Positions 38,192 to 48,575 of a stretch of 64,000 nucleotides of DNA are shown one piece after another. Every line of letters begins with the position of its first letter. Position 1 is the stretch's first letter. The notes beneath the pieces are model-generated. The model was not told the origin of the DNA, ran no database searches, and saw nothing but the letters and a program-made list of their open reading frames with translations. A program made the position numbers and the translations under genes. Location: NCBI RefSeq assembly GCF_004563925.1, contig NZ_SPNJ01000001.1:1716908-1780907 (forward strand). The letters run 5' to 3'. This DNA is from Herbaspirillum sp. 3R11 (GTDB taxonomy: Bacteria; Pseudomonadota; Gammaproteobacteria; Burkholderiales; Burkholderiaceae_D).

Positions 38192-40711
38192 CTATTTTCC
38201 GTACCAGTAGCGTGCATGCTCGCGACGATATTCCTGCACGCCGATCTTGTCGTCCGCCTTGTCGAATTGCAGCGAGATGGCGCCTGCCTCATCATTGCGC
38301 AAGCCGCGTATGCCCATGCGGCCGTATCGTGCAAACACTTCCGGCTTGGGATGATTGAAGCGGTTGCGATAACCGACCTGGAACAAGGCCAGGCTCGGCT
38401 GCACCGCTTGCAGGAAGGCCTCCGTCGACGACGTGCCACTGCCGTGATGCGGCGCCAGCAGGACGTCGGCGCGCAACCGGGCGGCGTCGGGACCATGGAC
38501 CAGTTCGTCTTCCTGCACCGCTTCGATATCGCCGGGCAACAGAATGGCACGCTTGCCCAGGGTCACCTTCAGCACGCAACTGCGCGCGTTGGGTTTCCAC
38601 TTGTCGCTGTCATAGCTGACCGGCGCCGGGTACAGCATGTCGAACGCCACACCGTCCCAACGCCATTGCTGGCCGGCCTGGCAGCGCTTGTGATCGGGAG
38701 CGGCCCGGACGATCGCGCTGGTCGGCGCCAGCGAGGAATACACACGGTCGACGGCAATCTCCTTGAACAGCGACAGCGCGCCGCCGGAATGGTCATTGTC
38801 GTTATGCGAAATCACCACGGCGTCGAGATGATCAATGCCGCGTGCACGCAGATACGGCACGATCACGCGATTGGCGCCGTCGGATTCCGGCGAGTAATAC
38901 GGACCGGTGTCGTACAGCAGCCGATGACCCGGCGTCTCCACCAGCAAGGCCATGCCCTGCCCGACGTCGAAGGCTGTCACGTGGACCTGACCCTGCTCCG
39001 GCCACGACGGTGTATTGAAGATCAGCGGCAGCCAGCCGAACAAGCCCAGCCAGCGCACCGGCCAGCCGCGCGGCGCCAGCAGCAGCAAGGTCCCGCCCAA
39101 CGCCAGCGCAAACACCCACAGCGGCGGCAACGGCGCCTGCCAGACCGCGAACGGCTGGCCCGCAAGCCATTCCAGCAGCCGCACCAGCCACTCCAGCGCC
39201 GCGTGCGCCGCCAGCAATAGCCATTGCGACAAGGGCGCAGGCAAGATGCTGCCGAGCAGCGATAGCGGCGCAACCACGATGGTGATCAATGGAATTGCCA
39301 CCGCATTGGCCAACGGACTGAGCAGCGAATATTGACCGAACAGCACCATGGTCAGCGGCAACAAGCCCAGCGTCACGACATATTGGGTATACGCACCAGC
39401 GCGCAACGAACGCCGGATCCTGGCAATGCGGGAAGGCCGGCGGTGGCGCTGCACCGGCGTCAGGATTTGCGGCTCTGCAGACACGTCTGCACCGATGCGC
39501 CCGGCAGAGGCATACAAGATGATCGCCACCGCGCCGAACGACAGCCAGAAGCCTGGCCACAGCAAGGCCCACGGATCGAACAGCAGCACCACCGCGAGGG
39601 CCAGCGACATCACATAGGAAATATGCGTCAGCCGTCCCGTCCAATACGCCAGGCCCACCACGCACAGCATGTACAGCGTGCGTTGCGCCGGCACACCGAA
39701 TCCCGCCAGCAGCACATACATCAACGCTGCCAGAAAACCGGCCAACACCGCCACCTTGGGCGCAGGCAACAGTAGCGGCAATTGCGCTCGGGTAAAGAAT
39801 GAGCGCCGCCACAGCCAACCGAAAAAAGCGCCGAACATGCCGGAAATCAGCGTGATGTGCAATCCCGAAATCGCCACCAGATGGCCGACGCCGGTGCGAT
39901 TGAAAATAGTCCAGTCAGATTGCTCAATGGCGCGCTGATCGCCGATCACCAGTGCGACGATGACGCCGGCATATTTCTGTTGCGGCAGCGCGGAGATGAT
40001 GCGGTCGCGCAGCCAGGCGCGACCGCGCTCGATGGCGTTGGAAGGCGTCCAGATGAATTCCTGCAGGCGATGATTCTTGTACGCAGATTGCTGATCAGGT
40101 CGTACCGCGCCGGTCGCTCGCAGATTCTGCTCCAGCAGCCAGACTTCGTAGTCAAAGCCATGCGGATTGGCGTTGCCGTGCGGACGCTTGAGACGCACCG
40201 TGAACTGCCAGCGTTCGCCCGGACGCACCTCCGGAACCGCCTGCGCCGCCGGCGTCGATGCTCCGCCGGCTTGGCCGAAAGCGCCGGGGCTGTACCAGGA
40301 CAAAGCCAACCGCTGCGGCACCGGCGGCCTGCCGCCGTTTTGCGGCGCGACTTTCTCGACGTTGAAATTGAAGCGTACGCCACGCTCGAAGCGGTACGGC
40401 AGGCTATCGATGGTGCCGACCACGACCACGTCATGGCCTTCCCATGCTGCCGGCAAGGCGTCATCGAGCCGGTACTGTGCCATCAGGCCGCCCCAGGCGA
40501 ATCCCGCGCACAAGCCTGCGACGTTGAACAGCACGATGCGCAGGACGGTTTGCCTTCCGCCGCGGCTACCGTGGCGATGCAGCCGCCAGCACGCCAGCAA
40601 TAGCAAGGCCGCTGCGATCAGCAGCGCCAGATGTCCTTCGAAGGGAAGCAGTTGCGCCTGCATCTGCAAAAAGGCAATTCCTGCGGCGAAACCGAGAATC
40701 GCGCTGCGCAT
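38192..40711 (-). CDS. comEC: DNA uptake channel ComEC/Rec2
   Basis: 839 residues. The N-terminal OB-like region is followed by the Competence domain (about 220-500), with NRTGVGHLVAISGLHITLIS and many helices. A C-terminal metallo-beta-lactamase-like domain has GQGMALLVETPGHRLLYDTG and VISHNDNDHSGGALS. ComEC carries single-stranded DNA across the inner membrane in natural transformation. It is 2 bases after the tatD gene. The length is normal and no break is seen, so the function may be intact, alongside radA in the same window. Confidence 0.92.
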   Translation of the reverse strand: MRSAILGFAAGIAFLQMQAQLLPFEGHLALLIAAALLLLACWRLHRHGSRGGRQTVLRIVLFNVAGLCAGFAWGGLMAQYRLDDALPAAWEGHDVVVVGTIDSLPYRFERGVRFNFNVEKVAPQNGGRPPVPQRLALSWYSPGAFGQAGGASTPAAQAVPEVRPGERWQFTVRLKRPHGNANPHGFDYEVWLLEQNLRATGAVRPDQQSAYKNHRLQEFIWTPSNAIERGRAWLRDRIISALPQQKYAGVIVALVIGDQRAIEQSDWTIFNRTGVGHLVAISGLHITLISGMFGAFFGWLWRRSFFTRAQLPLLLPAPKVAVLAGFLAALMYVLLAGFGVPAQRTLYMLCVVGLAYWTGRLTHISYVMSLALAVVLLFDPWALLWPGFWLSFGAVAIILYASAGRIGADVSAEPQILTPVQRHRRPSRIARIRRSLRAGAYTQYVVTLGLLPLTMVLFGQYSLLSPLANAVAIPLITIVVAPLSLLGSILPAPLSQWLLLAAHAALEWLVRLLEWLAGQPFAVWQAPLPPLWVFALALGGTLLLLAPRGWPVRWLGLFGWLPLIFNTPSWPEQGQVHVTAFDVGQGMALLVETPGHRLLYDTGPYYSPESDGANRVIVPYLRARGIDHLDAVVISHNDNDHSGGALSLFKEIAVDRVYSSLAPTSAIVRAAPDHKRCQAGQQWRWDGVAFDMLYPAPVSYDSDKWKPNARSCVLKVTLGKRAILLPGDIEAVQEDELVHGPDAARLRADVLLAPHHGSGTSSTEAFLQAVQPSLALFQVGYRNRFNHPKPEVFARYGRMGIRGLRNDEAGAISLQFDKADDKIGVQEYRREHARYWYGK

Positions 40712-40713
40712 GC

Positions 40714-41511
40714 TTATGTCGCCGCAGCCAGGCGCGGCAGCACCGCATGTGCATTGGCGCTGGTGGCCGCAGCCACGTCCGCAATGTCCATGCCGCGCAA
40801 TTCGGCCAGCACCTGGCCGATGCGTGGAATCTGATCCGGTGTATTGCGCTGCGGATGCAGCCAGGCGGGGGAAATATCGGGCGAGTCGGTTTCCAGCACG
40901 ACTGCCTCAAGCGCGACCTCTGCCGCCAGCCGGCGTATCTGTAACGAACGTGGAAACGTCATCGCGCCGCCGAAGCCCAGTTTGAATCCCAGTCCGATGA
41001 AGGTCTCGGCCTGCTGAAAACTGCCGTTGAAGGCGTGCGCAATGCCGCCCGGCACGGTGATGCGGCGCAGATATTTGAGGATGATGTCTTGCGAGCGGCG
41101 TACGTGCAGCAGCACCGGCAAATCGAACTCGCGCGCCAGCTTGAGCTGCTCGCTGTAGAAGTGTTCCTGCTTTTCGCGCATGGCCGGCTCCTTCAGCGCG
41201 GGCACGAAGAAGTCGAGTCCGATTTCGCCGATGGCGACAAAACGCTTGTCTGCGAGCGCTCCTTCAATTGCACGGCGCAAGGCCAGCAAATCATTCTCGT
41301 CACAGTTGGGGACATACAGGGGATGGATGCCCAGCGCGTACACGCAATTGTCGCGTTGCTGCGCCAGGCGTGCAACCACGTCGAAATTGAACGGCGCCAC
41401 CGCCGGCACCACGATCATGCCTACGCCCTGCCCGGCCGCGCCATCGGCGACGGCGAGCTCTTCACCGGCAAATTCGCCGGCATCGAGATGGCAGTGCGTG
41501 TCAACCCACAT
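40714..41511 (-). CDS. TatD-family metal-dependent hydrolase
   Basis: 265 residues. The N-terminal MWVDTHCHLDAGEF gives the two metal histidines, then GEIGLDFFVPALKE, LLHVRRSQD with the next histidine, GGIAHAFNGSFQQAE and the late LETDSPDISP. TatD-like enzymes are 3'-5' exonucleases or D-aminoacyl-type hydrolases that aid DNA repair. It is next to comEC with a 2-base gap and probably shares a transcript. Confidence 0.9.
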   Translation of the reverse strand: MWVDTHCHLDAGEFAGEELAVADGAAGQGVGMIVVPAVAPFNFDVVARLAQQRDNCVYALGIHPLYVPNCDENDLLALRRAIEGALADKRFVAIGEIGLDFFVPALKEPAMREKQEHFYSEQLKLAREFDLPVLLHVRRSQDIILKYLRRITVPGGIAHAFNGSFQQAETFIGLGFKLGFGGAMTFPRSLQIRRLAAEVALEAVVLETDSPDISPAWLHPQRNTPDQIPRIGQVLAELRGMDIADVAAATSANAHAVLPRLAAAT

Positions 41512-41616
41512 ACCTAATCCACATAGTTGATCCAGATGATGCCGGCAGTTCAGGAAGACTCAAAGCAGCGCGATGCAATCTGATGCAATCCGATACAACA
41601 GCGCGCGTAACTATCC

Positions 41617-42789
41617 TCAGGCAGCTTGCAGCGAACGACCCAGCTTGCGCAGGAACTCTTCGCAGCGCTGCAATTGTGCAATCGCCACGAACTCATTCGG
41701 CTTGTGCGCCTGGATGATGTCGCCGGGACCGCACACGATGGTCGGGATGCCGATTTGCTGGAACAGCCCTGCTTCAGTCGCGTAGGCAACCTTGCGCTTT
41801 TCGTTGTCTTCGGTCAGCGCGCGCACCAGCGCCGTGATGGCTTCCTGCTCGGCGGTTTCCAATGCCGGGCTGGCGGCGATGATGCCGATGTCGATCTTGG
41901 CGTCCGGATATTCGGCCTGCATTTTCGGCAGCAGATGATCGCGCACATATTGCGTGACCTGCGCCTGGATCTTGTCCGGCGACATGCCCGGCAGATTGCG
42001 GAATTCATAGGTGAATTCGCACAGATCGGGAATCGTGTTGATCGCGATGCCGCCGCGAATCTGGTTGGTCGTCATGGTCGAAAACGGCACGTCGTACAGC
42101 GTGTCGTACGGGCCGTTGACCTTGTAGGCGTCGGCGAAATCGCGGATCGTGCAAATCAGGCGCGCAGCATATTCGATGGCGTTGCAGCCCTGCGGCGTCA
42201 GCGAGGAATGCGCCGACTTGCCGTGCACGCGGCAAGTGAAGGCGTTGATGCCCTTGTGCGCCACCACCACCTGCATGTTGGTCGGTTCGCCGACGACGCA
42301 GCTGTCGGGACGAATGCCGCGTTCCTGCAATTCGGCCAGCATGCTCGGCGCACCGGCGCAGCCGATCTCTTCGTCATAGGAAAACGCCAGATGCAGCGGC
42401 TTGCTGCGCGGCATCGCCAGGAATTCCGGCACCAGCGCCAGCGAAGCGGCGATGTAGCCTTTCATGTCGCAGCTGCCGCGACCGTACAGCAAACCATCGC
42501 GTTCGGTCAGCGTAAACGGATCGCTGTCCCACTTCTGACCGTCGACCGGCACCACGTCGGTGTGACCGGACAACACGATGCCGCCCTGGATGGTGCCGGC
42601 TTCCGCCCCTTCCGTGGCCGGCAGCGTGGCGAACAGGTTGGCCTTGGTGCGCTCCTTGTTGTGCGCGAACCATGGCGTGATGCCTTGCGCCTGCAAACTG
42701 TCGCGCACGGACGTGATCAGTTCGAGATTGGAGTTGCGGCTGGTGGTATCGAATGCCACCAGTTGTTCAAGCCATTGACGTGTATTCAT
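41617..42789 (-). CDS. argE: Acetylornithine deacetylase
   Basis: 390 residues of the M20 family. Metal motif GIVLSGHTDVVPVDGQKWDS, second FSYDEEIGCAGAPSML (catalytic Glu-Glu), and HKGINAFTCRVHGKSAHSSL in the dimerisation lid. ArgE releases ornithine from N-acetylornithine in arginine synthesis. As a singleton here, other M20 amidohydrolase roles cannot be ruled out, but the ArgE pattern is clear. It ends about 105 bases after the tatD start. Confidence 0.88.
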   Translation of the reverse strand: MNTRQWLEQLVAFDTTSRNSNLELITSVRDSLQAQGITPWFAHNKERTKANLFATLPATEGAEAGTIQGGIVLSGHTDVVPVDGQKWDSDPFTLTERDGLLYGRGSCDMKGYIAASLALVPEFLAMPRSKPLHLAFSYDEEIGCAGAPSMLAELQERGIRPDSCVVGEPTNMQVVVAHKGINAFTCRVHGKSAHSSLTPQGCNAIEYAARLICTIRDFADAYKVNGPYDTLYDVPFSTMTTNQIRGGIAINTIPDLCEFTYEFRNLPGMSPDKIQAQVTQYVRDHLLPKMQAEYPDAKIDIGIIAASPALETAEQEAITALVRALTEDNEKRKVAYATEAGLFQQIGIPTIVCGPGDIIQAHKPNEFVAIAQLQRCEEFLRKLGRSLQAA

Positions 42790-42860
42790 GATGATGCTCT
42801 TGTAAATAATTAAATGGGATCATGACAAAAGCCTCGTGAGCCTTTGCCGGTATGTGGAGA

Positions 42861-43448
42861 TTATGGCTCAGCCTGATCATTGATCTGGTCTGCCGGTGAC
42901 GCTGCGGCTCCAAACGCCGGCTGTGCAGACGCCGCCGTCGCCGAAGAACCGGCCGGAGTGGCATCCAGCTTGGACAGCCAAATCGCAAAGTACTGTCCGA
43001 GCGATTCGCTAACCTCATCGAGAATGGCACAAGTCCCCATCACCGGGCCAAACAGACCGCCACGAGAACGCTCCTTCCTCACCAGCGTTTGAATCGTTCG
43101 GCCATCTTGCACGAGATCCGCGCGCACAGTAATCCCTTTGGAACCGGTCCATCCTCCACCGCCAATACCCTGGACGCTCAGGATTGTCAGCTTCAATACT
43201 TTTCCAGTCTCCATTTTGGCAGGATCTTGTATTTGCTGCGTATCGGGATACTTATCGACTATTTTTCTAAATACATGCTCCGCAACCGTCGAATCGACAG
43301 CGCACTCCTGTTTGACTCTGGGCACACCGTATGCTGCCGAATCGTAGACAGCGGGAGACTGGACCTGCAACATTCCGTCAGCTCGCGCTGCAGAAGCTGC
43401 AAGCAACACCCCTACCAGGACTGCTCCCAACATATTTTTCTTGTACAA
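42861..43448 (-). CDS. Exported protein of unknown function (DUF4410-like)
   Basis: 195 residues with a signal peptide (MLGAVLVGVLLAASAARA). The mature part contains VLKLTILSVQGIGGGGWTGS and KGITVRADLVQDGRTIQTLV, resembling DUF4410-type envelope proteins, which is tentative. A cysteine pair (CAVDS and TCAILDE) might form a disulfide. The C-terminus is a low-complexity Ala/Ser/Pro tail. It is followed immediately by lolD on the same strand, so it may be the third gene of a lol operon. Base composition is somewhat lower in GC than neighbours. Confidence 0.55.
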   Translation of the reverse strand: MYKKNMLGAVLVGVLLAASAARADGMLQVQSPAVYDSAAYGVPRVKQECAVDSTVAEHVFRKIVDKYPDTQQIQDPAKMETGKVLKLTILSVQGIGGGGWTGSKGITVRADLVQDGRTIQTLVRKERSRGGLFGPVMGTCAILDEVSESLGQYFAIWLSKLDATPAGSSATAASAQPAFGAAASPADQINDQAEP

Positions 43449-43450
43449 GA

Positions 43451-44203
43451 TTATGTCCCTTGCTCCGATGCTCGCAACCCATTCTCCGACAGGCGCAACA
43501 CGCGGCCGCAGCGGCGCGCCAGTTCGATGTCGTGCGTGACGATGACGAACGCCGTGCCCAGCGTTTGCGACAGTTCGATCATCAGTTCAAAAGTCTTGTC
43601 GGCAGTGCTGCGATCAAGGTTGCCGGTCGGTTCGTCGGCCAGTACGCAGGCCGGATTCGTGACCAGCGCGCGCGCCAGCGCAACGCGCTGGCGTTCGCCG
43701 CCGGACAGCTCGCCCGGTACGTGACGCACCCGATTTTCCAGGCCGACGCGGGCCAGGATCTTGCGTGCCTGTTCCTGCGCCTGGTCGCGCTTGACGCGAC
43801 GGATCATGAGCGGCATGGCGACGTTGTCGAGCGCAGAAAACTCCGGCAGCAAGTGATGGAACTGATAGACGAAACCGAGCGCCGCATTGCGCAAATCACC
43901 GCGCGCGGTTTCACCCAGGTTGGCGAAATCCTTGCCTTGCAAAGTGACGCTGCCGGCGCTCGGCGTATCAAGGCCGCCGAGCAGATGCAACAGCGTCGAC
44001 TTGCCGGAACCGGATGCGCCGACAATGGCGACCTGCTCGCCGGGCTTGACGTCGATGTCGACGCCGTTGAGCACCTTCACCGAATATTTTCCTTGCGTGA
44101 AGGTCTTGCCCAGCCCGCGGCAGGACAGCACTGCCTGGTCGTGTTGATTCATGTTGATGGTCGTCTGATTCGTCGGGTTCGTGTGGTTCGTCGGATTACT
44201 CAT
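43451..44203 (-). CDS. lolD: Lipoprotein release ATPase LolD
   Basis: 250 residues. Walker [17 protein letters not shown], signature [15 protein letters not shown] and Walker [16 protein letters not shown] are in order, with [12 protein letters not shown] before. It powers release of lipoproteins to LolA through LolC/E. Two starts compete. The longer one at 44203 overlaps the lolC stop by 8 bases (ATGAGTAA) and adds the unusual Asn/Thr repeat [16 protein letters not shown]. The shorter one is MNQHDQAV at 44152. Confidence 0.93.
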   Translation of the reverse strand: MSNPTNHTNPTNQTTINMNQHDQAVLSCRGLGKTFTQGKYSVKVLNGVDIDVKPGEQVAIVGASGSGKSTLLHLLGGLDTPSAGSVTLQGKDFANLGETARGDLRNAALGFVYQFHHLLPEFSALDNVAMPLMIRRVKRDQAQEQARKILARVGLENRVRHVPGELSGGERQRVALARALVTNPACVLADEPTGNLDRSTADKTFELMIELSQTLGTAFVIVTHDIELARRCGRVLRLSENGLRASEQGT

Positions 44204-45461
44204 AGCGCAGCGCCTCCGCCGGCTTGACGCGCGCGGCCGCCCAGCTTGGGTACAACGTTGCCAGGAAGGCCAGCACCACCGCCACCCCGCCGATGGTCCA
44301 CACATCCGACCAGATCAGGTCGGACGGCAATTCGGAAATCACGTAAATGCTCTTCGGCAGGAACTGCACGTGCAGCAGCCGCTCGATGGCCGGCACGATG
44401 ACGTCGATATTGAGCGCCACCACGACGCCGAACGCCACGCCCAGCGCAGTGCCGATCAGGCCTACCAGCGCCCCCTGGATCACGAAGATCTTCATGATCG
44501 ATCCGGGCGACGCGCCCAGCGTGCGCAGGATCGCGATGTCGGCCTGCTTGTCGGTCACGGTCATCACCAGCGTCGACACCAGGTTGAACGCCGCCACCGC
44601 GATGATCAGCGTCAGGATGATGAACATCATGCGCTTCTCGGTCTTCACCGCGGCGAACCAGTTGCTGTTCTGTTGCGACCAGTCGCGCAGGTAGAGGTTG
44701 CCCGTCAGTTGCGTCGACAATTCCTGGGTCACCTGCGGCGCCTGCAACATGTCCTTGATGCGCAAGCGCACCCCTGACGGCGCATCAAGACGGAACAGTC
44801 GCTCCGCATCTTCAATCTGGATGAAGGCCAGCGAGGAGTCGAACTCGTAGTGCCCTGCCTCGAACATCCCGACCACCGTAAATTGCTTCAACCGCGGCAG
44901 CACGCCGGCCGGCGTCACCTGCCCCTGCGGCGCAATCAGCGTGACCTTGTCGCCCAGCGTCACGTGCAGGCTGCGCGCCAGCTCGCCGCCCAGCACGATG
45001 TTGAATTCACCCGGTTTGAGGTCGGTGAATTTACCTTGTTTGACCTGACCGGCGACGTCGGAGACCTTGGGTTCTTCGCTTGGCAACACGCCGCGAATCA
45101 CCACGCCGCGCACATTGTCGTCGCGCGTCATCATCGCTTGCGCCGCCACGTACGGCGCCGCGCCGATGACTTCCTTGTTCTGGAAAGTCTGCTTGGCCAC
45201 AGCTTGCCAGTCCGGCATGGCGCCGGATGCGTCGAACACTTCGATGTGCGAGAGCACCGACAACATGCGGTCGCGTACTTCCTTCTGGAAGCCGTTCATC
45301 ACCGACAGCACCACGATCAGGGCAGCCACGCCGAGGCCGATACCGGCCATCGAAATCAGGGAAATGAAGGAGATGAAACTATTGCGGCCGCTGCGTTTGC
45401 CGGCCCGTGTATAACGAATGCCGACCAGCCATTCGAACGGTAAATTTTTTATCAGACTCAA
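44196..45461 (-). CDS. lolC: Lipoprotein-releasing permease LolC/E
   Basis: 421 residues, four helices and a large periplasmic MacB-like domain. It begins [18 protein letters not shown], and the helices include [20 protein letters not shown] and [24 protein letters not shown] segments. A TTG codon at 45461 (start [11 protein letters not shown]) fits the family best. An ATG at 45518 would add 19 unrelated residues. Burkholderiales often have a single LolC/E homologue, forming a homodimer with LolD. It overlaps lolD. Confidence 0.88.
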   Translation of the reverse strand: MSLIKNLPFEWLVGIRYTRAGKRSGRNSFISFISLISMAGIGLGVAALIVVLSVMNGFQKEVRDRMLSVLSHIEVFDASGAMPDWQAVAKQTFQNKEVIGAAPYVAAQAMMTRDDNVRGVVIRGVLPSEEPKVSDVAGQVKQGKFTDLKPGEFNIVLGGELARSLHVTLGDKVTLIAPQGQVTPAGVLPRLKQFTVVGMFEAGHYEFDSSLAFIQIEDAERLFRLDAPSGVRLRIKDMLQAPQVTQELSTQLTGNLYLRDWSQQNSNWFAAVKTEKRMMFIILTLIIAVAAFNLVSTLVMTVTDKQADIAILRTLGASPGSIMKIFVIQGALVGLIGTALGVAFGVVVALNIDVIVPAIERLLHVQFLPKSIYVISELPSDLIWSDVWTIGGVAVVLAFLATLYPSWAAARVKPAEALRYE

Positions 45462-45698
45462 ACCTTGACTCTCTTTTCTGGAAACGATGCCGGACGACAA
45501 TGCGCCAGTTTGCCACACTCTCCGTCATCTTTCACTGTCCCATTGGGCCCGGGACAGTTAGGGCGGACGCCGGATGAGACCTGGAAACGTCGGCTAAGTT
45601 TTGACGACCACACTTTTTTACGATTTTCACCCGTGCCGAGAAGCCGCTTCCATAGGGGGTTTTAGGCCAGAAGCTTGATTTTCGCCTACAATCGCGGC

Positions 45699-46772
45699 AT
45701 GAATCATCTCGACATACTTCTCCCTTTCGGTTTGCCGCAAGCCGAAATGGCGCGCGACCTGGTGCGCGAATGCAAGGCTCCCGCGCTGGCCATGCTGTTG
45801 GCGCGCAGCAAGACTGCCGCTCCCCTGCAACGTCTCGATCCGTTTTCCCGTGCGCTGCCGCATGAGCATTGGCTGGCCGAACGCTTCAACCTGGCCGCAT
45901 CCGCATCCGGCATGCCGCCTCAGGATGAACGCGGCAACAGCCCGGCGGTAGCCGCTGCCGTACTGCGCAATCGCGTACACCCGCCCGCGCCTGCCGAAGG
46001 CCACTGGTTCATCGTGCAGCCGGCCCATATCCACGTCGCGCGCGATCATCTGGTGCTGACCGACATCGGCCAGCTGGACCTCGAAGAAGCCGAATCGCGC
46101 CGCCTGTTCAACTCCGCCCTGCCGCTGTTCGAAGAAATCGGACGCACGCTGGTCTACGTCGACCCGGCCACTTGGCTGCTGCGCGCCGACGACTGGGCGG
46201 GCTTGCGTACCTCGTCGCCGCAAGCCGCCAGCGGTCGCAACATCGACATCTGGATGCCGGAAGGTCCGGGCGAACTGGCCTGGCGCAAGCTGCAGAACGA
46301 AGTGCAGATGCAATGGTTCTCCGAATCGATCAATGACGAGCGAGAAATGCAAGGCAAGAAGCCGGTCAACTCGCTCTGGATCTGGGGCGGCGCCGCAGCT
46401 GCCTCGACCATCCCGACGACCATCTACCAGGCCAGCTTCAACCTGAGCGGCTGGCCGCAGGCGCTGACCGCAACTGCTCAGCACGGCTCGGCGCCTGACG
46501 GCGTGCTGGCAGCACCCGGCGAACACGGCCTGCTGCTGCTGAGCGATTTGCTGGAGCCGGGCCTGACCGATGAATGGGGTTTCTGGCTGCAACGCATGGA
46601 GGCGCTCGACAACCTGTGGTTCGCGCCGCTGCTGCAAGCCGCGCGCAGCAAGCGCCTCGCCACGCTGTCGCTGGTCTTCACCGGCCAGGACAAACTGCAG
46701 CATGTGACGGTCACAGCCTCGTCTCTGCGCAGGTTCTGGACCAAGCCTTCACTGGCGAAACTCGCCGCATAA
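45699..46772 (+). CDS. RpfE-like protein (regulatory protein, phosphoglycerate mutase-like)
   Basis: 357 residues from MNHLDILLPFGLPQAEM. It resembles the Xanthomonas RpfE family, named after a pathogenicity cluster, and related proteins annotated as cofactor-independent phosphoglycerate mutases. The core has HIHVARDHLVLTDIG, WLLRADDWAGLRTSSPQAAS and SLWIWGGAAAAS. No catalytic metal site could be read. It ends 10 bases before recJ, matching the rpfE-recJ order I recall in Xanthomonas. The function is unknown. Confidence 0.72.
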   Translation: MNHLDILLPFGLPQAEMARDLVRECKAPALAMLLARSKTAAPLQRLDPFSRALPHEHWLAERFNLAASASGMPPQDERGNSPAVAAAVLRNRVHPPAPAEGHWFIVQPAHIHVARDHLVLTDIGQLDLEEAESRRLFNSALPLFEEIGRTLVYVDPATWLLRADDWAGLRTSSPQAASGRNIDIWMPEGPGELAWRKLQNEVQMQWFSESINDEREMQGKKPVNSLWIWGGAAAASTIPTTIYQASFNLSGWPQALTATAQHGSAPDGVLAAPGEHGLLLLSDLLEPGLTDEWGFWLQRMEALDNLWFAPLLQAARSKRLATLSLVFTGQDKLQHVTVTASSLRRFWTKPSLAKLAA

Positions 46773-46782
46773 GGTTGACGCC

Positions 46783-48477
46783 ATGATCCGCATTGCCACC
46801 CGCAGTTACGACCCGCGCGACGTCGACGGCCTGATCCACAGCGGCATCCATCCGGTGCTGGCGCGTGTCTACGCCGCGCGCGGCCTGCTCAACGCCAAGG
46901 ACTTGTCGAGCGAACTGGGTGCGCTGATCGCGCCGTCCGGCCTGCTCCACATCGACGCGGCGGCAGTCTACCTGGCCGACGCCATTGCCGCCGGGAAAAA
47001 GATGGTCATCGTGGCCGACTACGACTGCGACGGCGCCACCGCCTGCGCGGTCGGCCTGCGCGGCTTGCGCAGCCTCGGCGCGCAAGTCGACTACATCGTG
47101 CCGAACCGTTTCGAGTACGGCTACGGCCTGACGCCGGAAATCGTCGAGCTGACCATCCGTGAAAAATCGCCCGACATCATCGTCACCGTCGACAACGGCA
47201 TCGCCAGCATTGATGGTGTGGCAGCCGCCAAGGCGCGCGGCATCGATGTCGTCGTCACCGACCACCACTTGCCCGGCGACAGCCTGCCCGACGCGCGTGT
47301 GATCGTGAATCCGAACCAGCCATCCTGCGGTTTTCCCAGCAAGAACCTGGCCGGCGTCGGCGTCATGTTCTACGTTCTGTTGGCGTTGCGCGCCGAGATG
47401 CGCAAGCGCGGCATCTTCGACGCCCAGACCCAGCCCAAGCTTGATTCCCTGCTCGACCTGGTGGCATTGGGCACGGTGGCCGACGTCGTCAAGCTCGACG
47501 CCAACAACCGCATCCTGGTGGCGCAGGGACTGAAGCGCATGCGCGCCGGCCGCATGCACGCCGGCATCGCCGCGCTGTTTCGCGCCGCCGGCCGCGAAGC
47601 GCGCCGCGCCACGCCGTTCGACCTTGGCTTTGCCGTCGGCCCGCGCCTGAACGCCGCCGGCCGCCTGGCCGACATGGCGCTCGGCATCGAATGCCTGACC
47701 ACCGACGACGAAGGCCGCGCCTGGGAGATCGCCCAGCAGCTCGACGCCATCAACCGCGAACGGCGCGACATCGAAGCCGGCATGCAGGACACTGCGCTGA
47801 ACCTGCTGGACGATTTCAATCCGCAGGACCGGCGCACCATCAGCGTGTTCGACGCCTCCTGGCACCAGGGCGTGATCGGCATCGTGGCTTCGCGCCTGAA
47901 GGACAAGTTCTACCGCCCGACCATCACCTTCGCGCTCGGCGACGAAGGCCTGATGAAGGGTTCCGGCCGCTCGATCGCCGGCTTCCACCTGCGCGATGCG
48001 CTGGACCTGGTGTCCAAGCATGCGCCTTCGGTGATCACCAAATTCGGCGGCCACGCGATGGCGGCCGGCCTGACAATCCACGCCGAAGCCTTCGACGCCT
48101 TCGCCCAGGCATTTGAAGAAGTAGGTAAAGATTGGTTAAGCCAGAACCAGCTCGAACGCGTGGTCGAAACCGACGGCGTGCTCGAAGACGCCTATTACTC
48201 GGTCAATTTCATCAGCCTGATGGACGACCAGGTGTGGGGACAGGGCTTTGCGCCGCCGGTGTTCTGCGATCGCTTCCGCGTGCTGAGCCAGCGCATCCTC
48301 AAGGAAAAGCATCTGAAACTGCTGCTTGAAAAGAACGGCCAGAAGTACGATGCGATCTGGTTCGGCAACACGGATGCGCTGCCCGATTACGCAACGGTTG
48401 CATTTAGACTGGATGCCAACGAATATAACGGTACAACCAAGGTACAGTTGATGGTGGAACACGCAGAACCGGCTTAG
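46783..48477 (+). CDS. recJ: Single-stranded-DNA exonuclease RecJ
   Basis: 564 residues. DHH-family motifs are VIVADYDCDGATACAVGL, IVTVDNGIAS and VVTDHHLPGD, with the DHHA1 domain later (GRSIAGFHLRDALDLVSKHA, FGGHAMAAGLTI). It degrades single strands 5' to 3' in recombination and mismatch repair. In many proteobacteria recJ is followed directly by prfB and lysS; here those genes are about 9 kb further on. Confidence 0.95.
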   Translation: MIRIATRSYDPRDVDGLIHSGIHPVLARVYAARGLLNAKDLSSELGALIAPSGLLHIDAAAVYLADAIAAGKKMVIVADYDCDGATACAVGLRGLRSLGAQVDYIVPNRFEYGYGLTPEIVELTIREKSPDIIVTVDNGIASIDGVAAAKARGIDVVVTDHHLPGDSLPDARVIVNPNQPSCGFPSKNLAGVGVMFYVLLALRAEMRKRGIFDAQTQPKLDSLLDLVALGTVADVVKLDANNRILVAQGLKRMRAGRMHAGIAALFRAAGREARRATPFDLGFAVGPRLNAAGRLADMALGIECLTTDDEGRAWEIAQQLDAINRERRDIEAGMQDTALNLLDDFNPQDRRTISVFDASWHQGVIGIVASRLKDKFYRPTITFALGDEGLMKGSGRSIAGFHLRDALDLVSKHAPSVITKFGGHAMAAGLTIHAEAFDAFAQAFEEVGKDWLSQNQLERVVETDGVLEDAYYSVNFISLMDDQVWGQGFAPPVFCDRFRVLSQRILKEKHLKLLLEKNGQKYDAIWFGNTDALPDYATVAFRLDANEYNGTTKVQLMVEHAEPA

Positions 48478-48575
48478 AGGGACGCCGTCAGGAAATTGAC
48501 AGCAAAGGCGAGCCGGCGACACAAGCAGCGCTCAACGAAAAAATGAGCGCCAACAAGTAAAAATAGCAGCGACCA

